NCBI GenBank assembly: GCA_039519185.1
Contig: CM076846.1
Coordinates: forward strand, 109,588,442 to 109,652,441
Direction: 5' to 3'
Source of the DNA: Astragalus membranaceus
Taxonomy: Eukaryota; Streptophyta; Magnoliopsida; Fabales; Fabaceae
Length of the DNA: 64,000 bases
Made by a program: the position numbers and the translations under genes. The notes below the pieces were generated by a model, which ran no database searches, had not been told where the DNA came from, and worked only from the letters and a program-made list of their open reading frames with translations. Position 1 is the stretch's first letter, and every line of letters starts with the position of its first letter. Below, one piece after another: positions 1 through 14,476 of the stretch.

Positions 1-158
1 ATCTTCTACACACAGATTATTCATCCAAAGTAATTGTTGATAATATGGATGCTAAAGTAATTGTTGCAGCTTAATTGTTGCATAGTGCTGACCCAAATTG
101 TTAAAAACAGATTGCATAACATAATACAGATTTCAGCAGCATTTCATTTCATGTAGGT

Positions 159-362
159 AAACCTGGAAATTACAAAATTAATGGCAACCATCATTTCAAT
201 CTGGCAGTAGCATTTCATTTCATTTTATTTCCAGACAGCAGCATTTCATTTCAGCTGCATAACCTGGAAAATTACAAAATTAATGCCAACCATCATTTCA
301 ATCTGGCAGTAGCATTTCATTTCATTTTATTTCCAGACAGCAGCATTTCATTTCAGCTGCAT
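159..362. repeat. Two tandem copies of a ~102-bp unit in the MULE 3' region
   Basis: Copy one is 159-260 and copy two 261-362. Each starts AACCTGGAAA and ends CAGCTGCAT, and each carries the GCATTTCATTTCA motif twice. The rest of 1-810 is non-coding sequence 3' of the transposase gene. It also has partial repeats of the string CAGCTTCACAAAAAGGCAT at about 620-780. Confidence 0.75.
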
Positions 363-810
363 TATAGGCAGTAGCACATAACCTGGTAATTTCATTCCAG
401 TTCATTTCAGTTCAGTGGCATAAAACAATCAGCTGGATAATTTCAGTTCTAACACATAAGCTGCATATAGGCAGTAGCATTTCATTAACAAAAGCCCAAC
501 AAGGCCATATTTACATAAACATTGTTTTGATTTCCTGGGATAACTACATATATAGGCAGTAGCATTTCATACAAAATATGTGCCATACTAATCTGCTTTA
601 CATAAACATAAGCTGTACTAACAGCTTCACAAAAAGGCATATGCCATACTAACAGCTTCACAAAAAGGCATGGCATACTAATCGTGGGATAACTACATAT
701 ATAACAGCTACACATAATCCCTTTACAAAATATGTGCCTAAAGACATATGCCATACCAACAGCTTCACAAAAAGGCATATGCCATATACTTGCTAACACT
801 AATAAGCTTG

Positions 811-3800
811 TCACACTTGTGGAGCTTGTGATTGTAACCCATCTACAACAGCTGTCTTCTTCTTTCTTGGTGCCTCTTGTGGTTGAGAAGGTTGTGACAC
901 TTGTGGAGCTTGTGACCCTTGTGGTTGAGAAGATTGTGACCCATCTACAGCAGCTGACTTCTTCTTTCTTTTGTTATTCCCACCTTTGGGTATCTCTCTA
1001 TCAGCAGCAGTCTTACCCTTGCATGTCCTGACATTGTGGCCTAATTTTCCACATTTCTTACACTTCACAGTTTGCAGTAGCCTAGGGATCTTGTTGGCAA
1101 GCCTTGGCTCATCATTAGCCTTGTTTCTTTTCTTCTTTGGTCTCCCTGGTGCTCTCCTCATAACAGGTGGTAATATAGGATCAGTTCCAGTCTCTGGCCA
1201 TAACTTTGGTCCATTTGATGGCTTGACAATGTAGGAGTACGTGCTCATATATGTTGATTTCCTTAGGTTCAAAAAACAATAAAACAGAAATAATATATAC
1301 ATTAGCAACAGCCATACAGAATTTATATATACAGAATTAATATATACAGAATTAAACAACATCATTTAATATATACATGACTAACAGCTCATAAATGTAG
1401 GAGTAACAGCCATACTAATTACCTATAATAATGGGAGACATACTCCTCGGGATTCTTCTCATTGTGCCAGATACAAGCAATTGCATGTGGGCATGGAATT
1501 CCTGACAAGTCCCACTTACGACATGAACATGTTTTGTCCTTTAAATTGACTGTGTATTGGTCAACATCATTTGATACCGAGAATAATGCAAAATCATCAT
1601 CAGCATGCCATTGAGGAATCCACCCATCAGCTTTTCTCTTCAGTCTTTCAATAATAATTTGTATTTTAGGACAAATAAGTCCATTGTATCTATTCATAAA
1701 TGTTCTTTGAGTTACTATCCTCTCAGTTATGTAGTTCTTTATTCCTTCAAGCAAAGTGATGATAGGCTTGTCTCTGTGGTCCAAAATTGCCTTGTTGAAG
1801 GCCTCACACATGTTGTTGACTTGTAAGTCACATTGTGTGTGTGTTTTGTAGTGGGACCTAGTCCAAGTAGAAGGTGGAAGTTGCATCATATCCTTCCAAG
1901 CATCTTCATTCATATTCTTCATTTTATTCATTGCCCTCTGCTAATCAGGGAGTGTCGTAGTCCTAGCAGCCCACCAAAGGACTTCTTTCATTCTTGATCC
2001 AGGATATTTCTTCCTCCAATTACCATAAAGATGCTTCACACATAATCTGTGCTCAACATTGACACACTGGCTTAGAATAGCAGGAACTAGTCCCTGAACA
2101 TGAGCAAGAAATGAACAATATTTAGATAGATATAAATGAAATAAAGTTATCACTTTTAAAATACCATAAACTGTCACTGAATTTACTTACTTTTTGCTGA
2201 TCTGAGATAAATGAATATTCCCTTTGTTGCAACTCACACAAGTCATTTACCAAGAGATCAAGAAACCACTGCCATGAATACTTTGTCTCAGCTTCTACCA
2301 CTGCATATGCTATGGGCAGCATCATATTATTTCCATCTTTACCAACTGCAGCCATTAGTTGTCCACCATGTTCCCCCTTCAAGAATCAAGCATCAAGTCC
2401 AATTAAAGGTCTGCATGTGTATGCAAATGCTGCCTTACAACCTTCGAGGCATACATATATCCTTTCAAAAACAGGACCATTTGGACTTTCAGTACACTTG
2501 ATAATTACCGTGCTATTAGGATTTGACTTCCTTAACTCCTCTGTGTAGCTTCTAAGATGGTTGTATTGTTCAGCACCAGCACCTTGGATCATCTCTATTG
2601 CTCTTCTCTTAGCCCTATATGCTTGAGCATGAGACAATTTAACACCCCACCTTTGAACAGATTCTGCAGCCAAACCCTTAGCCTTCATTTCAGGTGTATG
2701 CCTTAAAGTGTCCACAAATTTTTTGGCAAGCCACTCAGTCTTTGCTTGTCTGTTTCTTGGTGTCCTATGACAACTATGCTCATCACTAAACCTGACAATT
2801 TGCCAATAATTATTGCCACTCCTCTTACTAATCCTCAAATGGAATGGACATTCTTTAACACACTTAACCACCATTCTTTTCTTATCATTTTTTAAAAAAA
2901 AAAACATTCTTCCTAAAACACAGAGCATACTCCTTAACAATCTGCTTGCTATTGAATTTCAGTCCCACTTCCAATTTAACAGGCTCTCCCATATTAGGCA
3001 TCTTGAAATGTGGAAATTTAGGAGGTTGGTCCCCATCATCTTCACTATTTGGAGGTGTCTCTAGTTGCTCAGAATCATAATCTTCCTCACCATAAAATTC
3101 AGTACAAACTTCAACAGAATTGGTCTTCTTCCTTGAACCTCCATCAGACTTCACCATGTTCCTAACTTCACTAATAGTTTCAGGAGGGAACACAGCTGTC
3201 CAATCCCATTGCTCATCATAATCACTATCACTAAAATTGCCATCCACTGCCTCTTCATCACCTTCACTATCACTGTTTACATAATCACTTAGGTCCCCTT
3301 CACTATCATCCAAATCTTCCACTTCATTAGCAACATACTCTTCATCTTCCTCACTATCTAAGTCACTGACCTCATCACAATCTACTACATTTTCACCTTC
3401 CCCATCAGCCACAATAGGGTTGTCAATGAGATGATCCACATAAAGTTCAACTACCTTATATCCCTTGGCATCTTCAATCATTTCCAATACATCTTTGTCA
3501 GATTGTAGTGGCTTCAAACCACCACGTGCTATTGCTAACTTAGGGTGCTTATACCAAAGGCATTGGAAGCTTATATAACCCAAACTTTTGACCAATTTTG
3601 CAATCTCCATATAGGACATGTGGTCCACATCCCAATCCCAATCCATCTCAATCATTTCCCCATTGACATAGACCTTTGTGGGGTAATAGACAAACATACC
3701 CTTGTGGTGGATTTTGAATCTAAGGCTTCTGTCATTTACAGGGCTGTTTCAGAAGAAAAACTGTTATAATACACTACAAGACATTGTTAAACATACAAAT

Positions 3801-4072
3801 AAGGGACCACAAAGATAACAGCTCACAATATAATAAACATAAACCGACAAACAGGGACCACATGCTATTGATTGGTTCACAAACAGAGTATAGACACAAT
3901 ATAATACTAAAAATTAGTACCATCTACAAATCAACATAAAAAAGGATGGAAGAGAACACAGGATAAAGAATGAAGTACAAACATACCGTTCCACATACTT
4001 TTGAGCCTCACTCTTCCTTGAAGTAGTATAACTCCCTCCATTTGCCTCCTTCGAACTCTGTTTTGCAGCCAT
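811..4072 (-). pseudogene. MULE (MuDR-type) transposase gene, four exons, damaged
   Basis: DDE transposase that would cut and paste the MULE by binding its terminal repeats. My model: exon 1 3987-4072 (start codon 4072, begins MAAKQSSKEANGG), exon 2 2191-3743, exon 3 1423-2093, exon 4 811-1261, all with GT-AG borders and matching phase. Domains in order: a PB1-like N-terminal domain, a long Asp/Glu-rich stretch (about 3100-3420), a MuDR DNA-binding region (2600-2900), the MULE catalytic region (2100-2380, with YAVVEAET), a SWIM zinc finger (CSC...C.H, 1480-1540), and a C-terminal zinc knuckle CKKCGKLGHNVRTC (about 1030-1070) followed by a basic Gln/Ser-rich tail. Lesions: a frameshift in an A-run near 2890-2905, a TGA just after LIGLDA (about 2388), and a TAG after TTTLPD (about 1940). 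All three would have to be undone for activity, so the gene is a young pseudogene. Exon 1 is inferred from splice logic. Confidence 0.85.
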
Positions 4073-4541
4073 TTACTTCCTTCGAACTCGTGTAAGTTTA
4101 GGGTTCAAATAGGGTACGATTTGATCAGAGTTTGGGCTCGATTACAGTCGTCTAGGGTTCGCGAGTTCTGGAAGACACCATTAAAGCTTTCATGGTGCCA
4201 AACGAAAGAGAAGGAATCGTGGGTTCTGAAAGTGAAAGTGAGTTCTGAAAGTGAGAGTGAAAGTGAGTTTTGCGTGAGAGTGAAAGTGAAAGTGGAACGA
4301 TGAGATGAGAGTATGAAGAAATGTCACAATTAAAATAAACTTATTAAAAATAAACTTAAATCCACGTGGTATGCCAGGTAGGATAGGCTATGACAGGTCA
4401 AAATCAATTTTGACCAGATTAGTGGGGGACCATTGATTTTACAAATTGGGAAAATAGGGGGACCAAAATCGTGAAATTAAAACTTGTGGGACCAAAATCG
4501 TGAGTTGATTAAAATAGGGGGACCAAAACTGTAATTAAGCC
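4073..4541 (-). repeat. MULE 5' leader and right terminal inverted repeat
   Basis: 4380-4541 is the terminal inverted repeat, with three copies of a GGGACCAAAAnnG block. It aligns by eye with 51640-51805 of the non-autonomous MULE, including the inner CCACGTGG...TAGGAT segment. 4073-4320 is leader sequence upstream of the transposase start. It contains a purine-rich run of GTGAAAGTGA repeats (about 4220-4300), with no coding signal I trust. Confidence 0.75.
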
Positions 4542-4599
4542 ATGAAGGAATCACATGCTCATGAGCTGATTGATAGAATAATTTGAACCTCATTAGAAG

Positions 4600-4926
4600 A
4601 ATCATGGACAGTGATATTGGAAACCTCACTTCTTTTTTTAAAAAAAGAGACTTTTCATATCGGTTCCCATAGAAAACCGATGTTAAAAATCAGTATTCAT
4701 ATCGGTTCCCATATAAAACCGATGTCAAATGTACGCTTATATTTGATAAAAAAACTAACTTTTCATAACGGTTCTAGGGGCAACCGATATAAAAACAACT
4801 TTTCATAACGGTTCAGGAACCGATATGAAATGTCCCTATTTTTTATATCTCCTTTTTCGGCATCGGTTCAGGAACCGATATGAAATGTCAATTTTAACCG
4901 ATATGAAATGTCTTTTTTCCATTAGT
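4600..4926 (-). mobile_element. One terminus of a CACTA (En/Spm-like) element
   Basis: Read on the minus strand, the segment begins CACTAATGGAAAAAAGACAT at 4926, the classic CACTA terminus. Subterminal repeats follow in both orientations (TTTCATATCGGTT and AACCGATATGAAA, at least eight copies down to about 4650). The insertion point lies inside a kinase exon of the minus-strand receptor kinase gene, directly after codons for LHTYPSG. The other terminus is not seen before the MULE end at 4541, so the MULE may have inserted into this element. 4542-4600 is unassigned. Confidence 0.7.
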
Positions 4927-5319
4927 GCCACTTGGGTAGGTATGGAGAAACTCAAGACCTCGCGCAGTATCTGTAGCAATCTCTAGTCTTTGAATCCATG
5001 AAAGAACTTTATCATTGCCTGTCTTAGTAATTCAGTACTTCAGAACTTTTATATTGAAAGAAGCTTAGAAAAATTTGAATGAATAAAAGGAAAAAAATAC
5101 CAAATAGCCATTCTGAGAGGTCTCCATTGAGGCATAGTTCATACACTAGGAAGCATTCAGCTTCATTTTCACAGTATCCGAGTAAAGCTACTAGGTTGGG
5201 ATGTCTAACATGGGAAAGGCTTCTTATTTCTCTAACAAATGTCTCCATGTAACCTTCTTTTGGGATATGTTTTACTGCAACATAATTACCATTGGAGAGT
5301 ATCCCTTTGTACACTTTTC
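4927..5319 (-). pseudogene. Two kinase-domain exons of the split receptor kinase
   Basis: Exon 5101-5319 has an upstream AG and a downstream GT. It reads GKVYKG, then VAVK with the ATP-binding lysine, a REI helix (subdomain III Glu), HPNLVALLGYC (subdomain IV) and LVYELCLNGDL (subdomain V), ending at the WLFG codons. Exon 4927-5018 follows after an 82-bp intron. It reads LSWIQRLEIATDTARGLEFL, the usual subdomain V-VIa passage of plant receptor kinases. The CACTA end interrupts it before the HRD loop. The glycine-rich loop start would lie in an upstream exon that I cannot place. Both exons have open reading frames and plausible splice sites, so decay after the insertions was limited. Confidence 0.8.
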
Positions 5320-5451
5320 CTGTAATTACCAAAACAAAAAGAACTTCTTTATTTACTTTTCCTCTGGAGAGTACATATGTTCATTTGAATTTAAATGTTT
5401 ATGCAAAATCATGCATCTGTGACATTGACTATTAAATATTTTAAAGCTAAG

Positions 5452-5608
5452 CATCTGTTTGGATAAACAGTTTAATTAAATACTTGTAGCATAAATACTT
5501 ATCATTTAAGGGTTTATACATAAGCTGTTTCTATAATGAAAGATAAATAATATTAAACTGTTTTTTATAAGCCATAAACTTTTTTCATAAGCTATCCTAT
5601 AGAATTAT
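5452..5608. mobile_element. MITE half, interrupted by the chromovirus (other half 18526-18612)
   Basis: The left part contains CTGTTTGGATAAACAGTT, with several degenerate ATAAGC and GCTTAT stretches. The right part, after the retrotransposon, ends CTCTTCCAAACAGTCTTG, its imperfect inverse. The ends flank the chromovirus with the ATTAT duplication, so the MITE was already in the kinase intron when the retrotransposon arrived. The MITE family name is not assigned. The rest of 5320-5451 looks like ordinary intron. Confidence 0.6.
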
Positions 5609-5949
5609 TGTCACAGTTTGGCAATCAAAGAAGTAATAGTGACAGATGTGAGCACTCTCAAGGGAATCCAATGAATGAATAGACTCCGGAAAGAGAAACT
5701 CAATGCTAAATTCTATCAGCACACAGTACTGTGAAGAATGAGAGAAAGAGTAATTGATTCAATGATTGTGTACTTTTCATTAATGATGTGGAGAATATAT
5801 AGTACAATCAATCAATGGGATATTTCCTATGGCTAGTGCAGCTCATAGTCTTCTAGAAGAATTGAAAATGTAGTACAATACAATAGGTAAATTGTAGTAC
5901 AACTACTGTAGTAAAAAGTAAATAAAAGTAATACTGAAAAACGGTCACA
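5609..5949 (-). repeat. 3' LTR of the chromovirus
   Basis: 341 bp, TG...CA. It matches 18185-18525 with roughly a dozen differences by eye (for example TAATAG against TAATGG near the start, and CAATCAATGGGATA against CAATTAAGGGGTTA). That divergence is a few percent, so this insertion is older than the Tekay-like elements in the window. Confidence 0.93.
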
Positions 5950-5964
5950 ATACCCTCCCCATGA
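5950..5964 (-). other. Polypurine tract of the chromovirus
   Basis: On the minus strand the bases just before the 3' LTR read CATGGGGAGGGTA, the expected plus-strand priming purine run. Confidence 0.75.
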
Positions 5965-5978
5965 CAGCACTCTTGTCC

Positions 5979-7106
5979 TCAAGAGTGAAATGAAGGATAG
6001 TCACGGAGAAGATCATAATACCACTCCCATGTTGCTAACTCAGCTGTCAAATTCTTCCACTTGACAAGCACCTTGGTGGCAGCCCTATGGCCACACTTCA
6101 CCATCTTCCTAGCAAGGATAGTTTTTGGTTCCCCCTTGGAAGTGATCACAGTAGGAACTGTAGGATGCTCAATGACAGCAGCAGATGGATCAGTGCATCT
6201 TTTGAGTTGCGAAACGTGGAAGACATTGTGAATTTTGGTAGTTGAAGGGAGCTCCAGCTGATAGGCAACATTGCCAATTCTGTCACTGATACGGTATGGA
6301 CCAAAGAACTTAGGATTCAACTTGTTAAAAGCTTGATTCCTCAAAGTAAATTGGCGATATGGCTGGAGTTTAAGGAAAACAAAGTCCCCTATAGCAAAAA
6401 TACGATATGTCCTGTGTTTATTTGCTTGTTGTGACATTCTATTTTGAGCACGTAACAGATGGAAACGCAGCATCTTAATAGCTTCTTCTCTGGCAGAGAG
6501 TGTTCTATCCACATCAGAATTTTGAGATTCTCCAGGGAGGTAAGGCAAATGAACCGGAGGAGCTTGTCGATACACCACCTCAAATGGTGTAGTTCTAATA
6601 GATGAGTGGAAGGTTGTATTGTACCAAAATTCAACTAACGGTAACCATTTCATCCAGTCCTGGGGATGCTCAGATGTCATACATCTCAAGTATGTTTCAA
6701 GGGTCTTGTTTACTACCTCTGTTTGACCGTCACTCTGAGGATGGTAAGCCGTGGATTTGTTCAGAGAGACCCCGTGAAGAGAGAACAGTTCTGACCAGAA
6801 TTCACTAATGAAAATCGGATCACGATCACTAATGAATGAAGAAGGCAGGCCATGTAACTTAAAAACAGAGTCCAGAAACACTTGAGCTACATCTAAAGCT
6901 GTGTAAGGATGGTGGAGAGCTAAAATGTGTGCATACTTACTTAACCGATCTACCATCACTAAGATTACTTGCTTGCCTTTGGATGGTGGAAGGCCCTCAA
7001 TGAAATCAAGACTGATGGATTCCCAGATTCTACCAGGGATTGGTAGTGGCTGCAATAAACCAGGTGATGGAACCTGCTCAGTTTTGTTTCTTTGACACAC
7101 CACACA
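5979..7106 (-). pseudogene. Integrase with chromodomain-like C-terminus (chromovirus)
   Basis: 374 codons are open, the last part of the pol polyprotein. Catalytic core landmarks are DFIEGLP (first Asp), SDRDPIF (second Asp), and HPQSDGQTE with the Glu 36 residues after the second Asp. Then come the GPYRISDRIG and HNVFHVSQLK motifs common to gypsy integrases, and a short end VLVKWKN...ATWEW that resembles the chromodomain fold used by chromoviruses for targeting. A TGA codon near 7104-7106 separates this frame from the upstream zinc-binding half. CGA to TGA would explain it. The protein inserts retrotransposon cDNA into the genome. Here it cannot be made as part of a full polyprotein. Confidence 0.88.
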
Positions 7107-7109
7107 TGC

Positions 7110-8703
7110 TCACACATAGGTGTGGATATCCTTAGTCATCCCTCTCCAATAGAACAATGACTTAACTCTAGCCAAGGTATTATCCCTTCCTGAATGTCCT
7201 CCAGTAGCCGAGTCATGGAGCCAATGGAGAATAGCACTCTTCACAGCAGGCACATTGCCAACGACTAGCTTGCCATTCCTTCTCAGCAAATTGTCCTGCC
7301 AACTGTACTTAGAATGGGATTGTGGATGAGCAGAGACATCACCAATGAGTTTCTGTATGGCATCATCTTGAGTCCAAGAGAGTTGAATCTGTTCTAATAG
7401 GTCATTGGTAACCTTGTTGAGCACTAAAGTCATCAATTCAGCTCCCTCCATTCGAGAAAGGGCATCTGCAGCTTTGTTTTCTTTTCCCTCCTTATAATGA
7501 ATCTTAAATTCGAATCCCATTAACTTGGCCATCCATGCTTGTTGAAAAGGAGTGTTGAGTCTTTGTTCAAGCATGTATTTGATACTCTTCTGGTCAGTAC
7601 GGATAATGAAAGGCTTATGAGCTAAATAAGTGCTCCATTTTTGTATGGCATACAAAATTGCCAGTAATTCCTTTTCATAGATGGACAGAGCCTACTATTT
7701 GACTCCCAAAGCCTTGCTAATATAGGCTATAGGATGATTCTCTTGCATCAAAACTGCACCAATCCCCTTGCCTGATGCATCAGTCTCCAACACAAATGTT
7801 TTGTCAAAATCTGGCAGCTGTAGTACAGGGGCAGTAACCAGTGCAGTTTTCAACAATTGGAAAGCTGATTGAGCAGAATCATTCCAGAGAAATGCATATT
7901 TCTTCAATAGGTCAGTGAGAGGTTTGGCAATTTTACCAAAATCCTTCACAAAGCGCCTATAATACCCTGCCAAACCCAAGAAACCCCTAAGTTGTTTGAG
8001 AGTTTTGGGTGCAGGCCAATTCCTAACAGCTTGGATTTTCACAGGATCCGTGGATACCCCTTCCTTTGTAATAAAATGCCCAAGGTATTCAACTCTATCA
8101 GTTGCAAAATGGCACTTCTTCTTATTGAGGAACAGATTGTGATGTCTCACAGTGTCGAATACCTGAGATAAATGGTCAATATGTTCCTGCAAAGAGGCAC
8201 TATAAACCAAAATGTCATCAAAAAAGATAATCACAAATTTTCTCAGATACTCCTGAAACAAATGATTCATGAGAGACTGAAACGAAGTTGGAGCATTGGT
8301 CAAGCCAAAAGGCATTACCAAGTACTCAAAATGGCCACTGTGAGTCTTAAATGCAGTCTTATACTCTTCCCCTTCAGCCATTCTAAGCTGATGATATCCG
8401 GATCTAAGGTCTAATTTGGAGAAGATACTAGCACCACCAAGTTCTTCCATTAAATCCTCAATTAATGGAATTGGGAATCTATCTTTAATAGTGAAATGAT
8501 TCAATTTTTCTGTAGTCAACACACAGCCTCCATGAACCATCTTTTTTCCTAACCAAGACTGTTGGGGATGGAAAAGGACTATTGCTATGTTGTATAATAC
8601 CTTGTGTTAACATTTCACTCACAAGTTTATCAACAACATTTTTCTGAATAATGGAGTATCTATAAGGTCTAATGTTCACAGGCATAGCATTATCTTTGAG
8701 AGG
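7110..8703 (-). pseudogene. Reverse transcriptase and RNase H region (chromovirus), frameshifted
   Basis: On the minus strand the passage starts in the RT palm (RKKDGSWRLCVDYRK), shifts frame near 8510 by one extra A in an A-run, then continues with FSKLDLRSGYHQ, VMPFGLTNAPTSFQ and the catalytic FFDD box (usual form F/Y-x-D-D; both Asp present). RNase H begins near FVLETDAS and continues through SIYEKELLAI and TDQKSIKYML to ADALSR. Two adjacent TAG codons (about 7688-7693) interrupt it where related elements carry Gln residues. Integrase zinc-binding residues follow toward 7110. The 8709-14471 element has inserted just upstream of the RT start. Confidence 0.88.
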
Positions 8704-8708
8704 GATCT

Positions 8709-10969
<2,261 letters not shown>

Positions 10970-12111
10970 ATCGACAACCATATCCCCACACATAGCAGAT
11001 AAAACAAGACCCAATCTCTTACAACAATCAACAGATATAAAACAATGGGTAGCACCAGTATCAATAAGAGATTTCAGAAAAGTACCATTAATAAAACACG
11101 TACCTCTAATCAGACCATCATCATCATCAGGCTCCTCTCCTGCCAATGCAAATACCTTCCCGGTAGACCTTTCCTTCTTCGGCTTTGTACACTTTGTACT
11201 GATATGCCCAGACTCACCACAGTTGAAACACACCACATCCTTGACCTTACACTCGGCTGCCATATGACCCTTTTTACCACAACGGTAGCAATTCCTTTCA
11301 TCAGACCTGCATGTAGTACTCTTGTGGCCAGGTTTGCCACACTTATAACAGACAATGCTAGCAGGGGCATCTCCCCCACTAGAACCCTTACCTCCAGCAG
11401 CCCTCTGATAACCCTTACCCGCAGGAACCTCATACGGCTTGCTTCGACTCTGAAACTTGCCCTTTTCTCAGAAGTAGCTTTGTAATGAGCAGTACTGTCT
11501 TCTTCAAAGATTCTGCAACTGTCAACCAGATCTGCGAACACACGAATTTTCTGATAACCAATGGCCTTTTTAATATCAGGCCTCAACCCATTCTCAAATT
11601 TGATGCATTTCGAAAATTCAGCTGTAGCCTCACTGTAGTGTGGATAAAATTTTGCTAATTCCACAAATTTTGCCGCATAGGCAGTCACAGACATACCACC
11701 CTGCTTCAGCTCCAAAAACTCTATCTCTTTCTTCCCTCGGACGTCTTCAGGAAAATATTTTCTCAGAAATTCCCTGCTGAATACCTCCCAAGTAATCTCT
11801 TCCTGCACAGCCTCTAACCTCTGCCTAGTAGCCAACCACCAGTCGTCGGCCTCCTCGGCTAACATGTGGGTACCAAAACGGACCTTCTGCTCAACAGTAC
11901 AGTCCATCACCCTGAAAATCCTCTCGATCTCCTTCAACCAAGCCATAGCACCATCTGGATCATATTTGCCCTTAAAGGTGGGCGGATTCTCTCTCTGGAA
12001 GGTAGTCAGACTCCGAAAACCAGCATTATCTCCAGCGTTCTGCTGACCCTGCACAGCCTGAGCCATAGCTTGCAATGCAGCAGCAAGAGCAGCGTCGTTC
12101 CTCCCAGCCAT
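10970..12111 (-). pseudogene. gag and partial protease of the deleted Tekay-like element
   Basis: Starts at 12111 (MAGRNDAALAAALQ). It has a retrotransposon gag core (NPPTFKGKYDPDGAMAWLKE, DWWLATRQRL, FLRKYFPEDVRGKKEIEFL) closely like the intact gag at 62992. A one-base frameshift near 11465 leads into three CCHC zinc knuckles (the last is CFNCGESGHISTKC), then the protease active site DTGATH. Coding stops at the deletion junction near 10970, where the bases ACCC are shared by the protease codons and the LTR end, a microhomology. Gag would package the element RNA in cytoplasmic particles. This copy is defective and could only move with help. Confidence 0.88.
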
Positions 12112-12204
12112 TATGAACTATCACTGCAGCACAAACCAAAGATTTAGAACTAATCTATTGTCATAAGACACTATGACAGGACAACATTGGCCGGACAGAC
12201 CGAA

Positions 12205-12218
12205 CTGCTCTGATACCA
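12205..12218 (-). other. Primer-binding site (initiator Met tRNA type)
   Basis: The minus strand reads TGGTATCAGAGCAG four bases inside the 5' LTR, complementary to the 3' end of plant initiator Met tRNA. The same site is at 63094-63107 in the intact element. Confidence 0.85.
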
Positions 12219-12222
12219 CTAA

Positions 12223-13833
12223 TGTAACACCCATTTTCTACCCTTTTATGTTAATTAAGAAAATCAGAGTTCAAAATTTTCGTTCATAGGGAATGTTACA
12301 CATACTCCAATAAAACGTCGCTTATCAATTTAAAACAGTTCAACTCAGTAATCATGCATTCACGTAGCACGTCACAAATAAAAGAATCTCAAGCCTCAAG
12401 TTAACGTCGCTTAGCCCTTAAGGCCTCATCGTCACTTAGCCACTCAGGCCCCAAAACGTCACTGGGTTTATGCATATGAGCATGAGACACTATGACATGC
12501 ACCACTCACAACACACAAACACACAATTACTCAAATCATAGTCAACTATGTGACCCGTCACTTACCGGTTTTTGCTCGCAAGAGCACAGCACCTGTCAAA
12601 TTCACAATCAGCACACAACGTCACTTGGCCATTTAGACCTTAACATCACTTAGCCCTTCGGGCCTCGAACGTCACTGGGTTTTCATCGTCACTTACACAT
12701 AAATATCAATCAACTCAAACAATAGCCACTAAGGGCAAAAACGTCATTTGACTAACCACCAAGGGCATCCTCGTCATTTACAAATCATTATCTACAACTT
12801 TGGCCACTAGGGGAAAAACAGTCATTTGACTAGCCACCAAGGGCATCCTCGTCAAAATCATCATTTTTGACACTACCACGTTAAAACTGTTGTTTATACA
12901 CCAAAAAGGATTTTTAAAGAGCTTCATATAATTTTTCAATGTCACTGGGACGATCACCGGGGAAGGCCACTTGGGCGCCCACAAACAATCAGAAAATAAC
13001 AATTTTTCATTTTAAAAATTGGACCCACAGATGGACAACGTAAAAATCTTCACGACACTTTTCGAATCGTTCAAAACGGACGTCTGAGTCAAAAGTTATG
13101 TTAAAAATAAGTTTGGAAAAAAATCAAGCAACAGTCTGAAATTGGCGCCTTAGGCGCCCAGGCAACCAGGCAACACGCGCACTGGCGCTCAGCGCCCAGG
13201 CGCGCAACATAGGCACACACGCACACGCCACAGGCGCCCAACGCCCAGGCGCGCAACACACGCACACACGCACGCACACGGGCGCTCAGCGCCCAGCGCT
13301 GGCACCCAGCGCCTCAGCGCAACACGCAGGCAACACACACCGGCGCTCAGCGCCCAGCGCCTTGGCGCAACACACACACACACACGCATGGGCGCTCAGC
13401 GCCCAGCAACACGCACAGACACAACGCACAGCGCCCTTGGCGCCCAGCACAGGGCGCCTGGCGCCCAGAAACAGCAGCAACACAACCCAGAATTTTTCCA
13501 ACAATTCTTCAACACTAAAAACCAAAAATCACCATTTTTCCAGCAACTTTCCAAAACACCAAAAACTGATTTTTAGCAATTTAACTCATCAAAATCTTAT
13601 AATTTTCAACACTCAAAATAACACTTAATTTAATCAATTAACAAAATTCTTTTGGAGCACTAACATCACCATCACCTTGGCGCCCTAGGCGCCCTTGCAC
13701 CCCCTCACCCAAATTGCGAAACCTCAAGCTTTCCAACATACCAATTCATAATTCCATGAACTCACAAATGCCAAAATCATCAAAACACATACATAATTCG
13801 CATTATCTCAAGGTTCAAATACTAAGTCAATTC

Positions 13834-13928
<95 letters not shown>

Positions 13929-14471
13929 GATCATCATCATGGGCAAACCAAAAACATTCAAGAACATTAAAGAACATCAAGAAACACATGGTGCTAGTAT
14001 AAACTTTAGATCTAGGACCTATCATGCTATCTATTAGATGGAAGGATAGAGCTCCCCTAACCTTTTCAAGAAGAAGAATTCGATGCCCTAGGAGGAGTCA
14101 CCTACAGAGCCACAGCAACAACGGAGATCCCTTCCTCTTGATCTTCGAATCCTCTTCTCCTTCTCCTCTTGGCCGCCCCCTTGCTCTCTCTCTCTTTCTC
14201 ACGCTCCTCTCCTTCTCTCTTGCTTTTTCTTTCAATTTCGCAACAATAGCCAAAAAACCCTAACCCCCTAATCACTAGTCCACTTCGCATACTTGTGGAT
14301 CATGGGCTTGGGCCTTCCACTCAAGCCCAAGTCATGCAAGTGGCGCCTCCACTCCCTCCTAATACCACCAAAATAAATAAAATTTTAATTAATTAAATTA
14401 TATCAAATAAATTAATTTAAATCCCCAAATACTTAATTAAATAAATTAATTAAATATTTTAGGGTGTTACA
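12223..14471 (-). repeat. 5' LTR of the deleted Tekay-like element
   Basis: 2,249 bp, complete from TGTAACACCC to GGGTGTTACA. Same layout as 8709-10969: GGCGCC palindrome zone about 13145-13470, TA run 13835-13925, and an AT-rich end (about 14370-14460). No gene inside. Confidence 0.92.
13835..13925. repeat. (TA)n microsatellite in LTR, about 91 bp
   Basis: Counterpart of the 107-bp run at 10323-10429. It lies between TCAATTCG and GAAGATCATC in both LTRs. Confidence 0.97.
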
Positions 14472-14476
14472 GATCT

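Larger units (their letters stand above)
1..4541 (-). mobile_element. Mutator-like element (MULE), autonomous type, left end outside window
   Basis: The right end is seen at 4541, where the sequence closes with ...GTAATTAAGCC, the inverse of the GGCTTAATTACAG terminus found on the complete MULE at 50743-51805. The last ~160 bp repeat that element's terminal pattern (GGGGGACCAAAA blocks). The nine bases after the end, ATGAAGGAA, would be the target duplication, but the partner lies left of base 1. The body holds a four-exon transposase gene on the minus strand and a 5' untranslated leader at 4073-4380. Because the left terminus is missing, total length is unknown. Confidence 0.85.
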
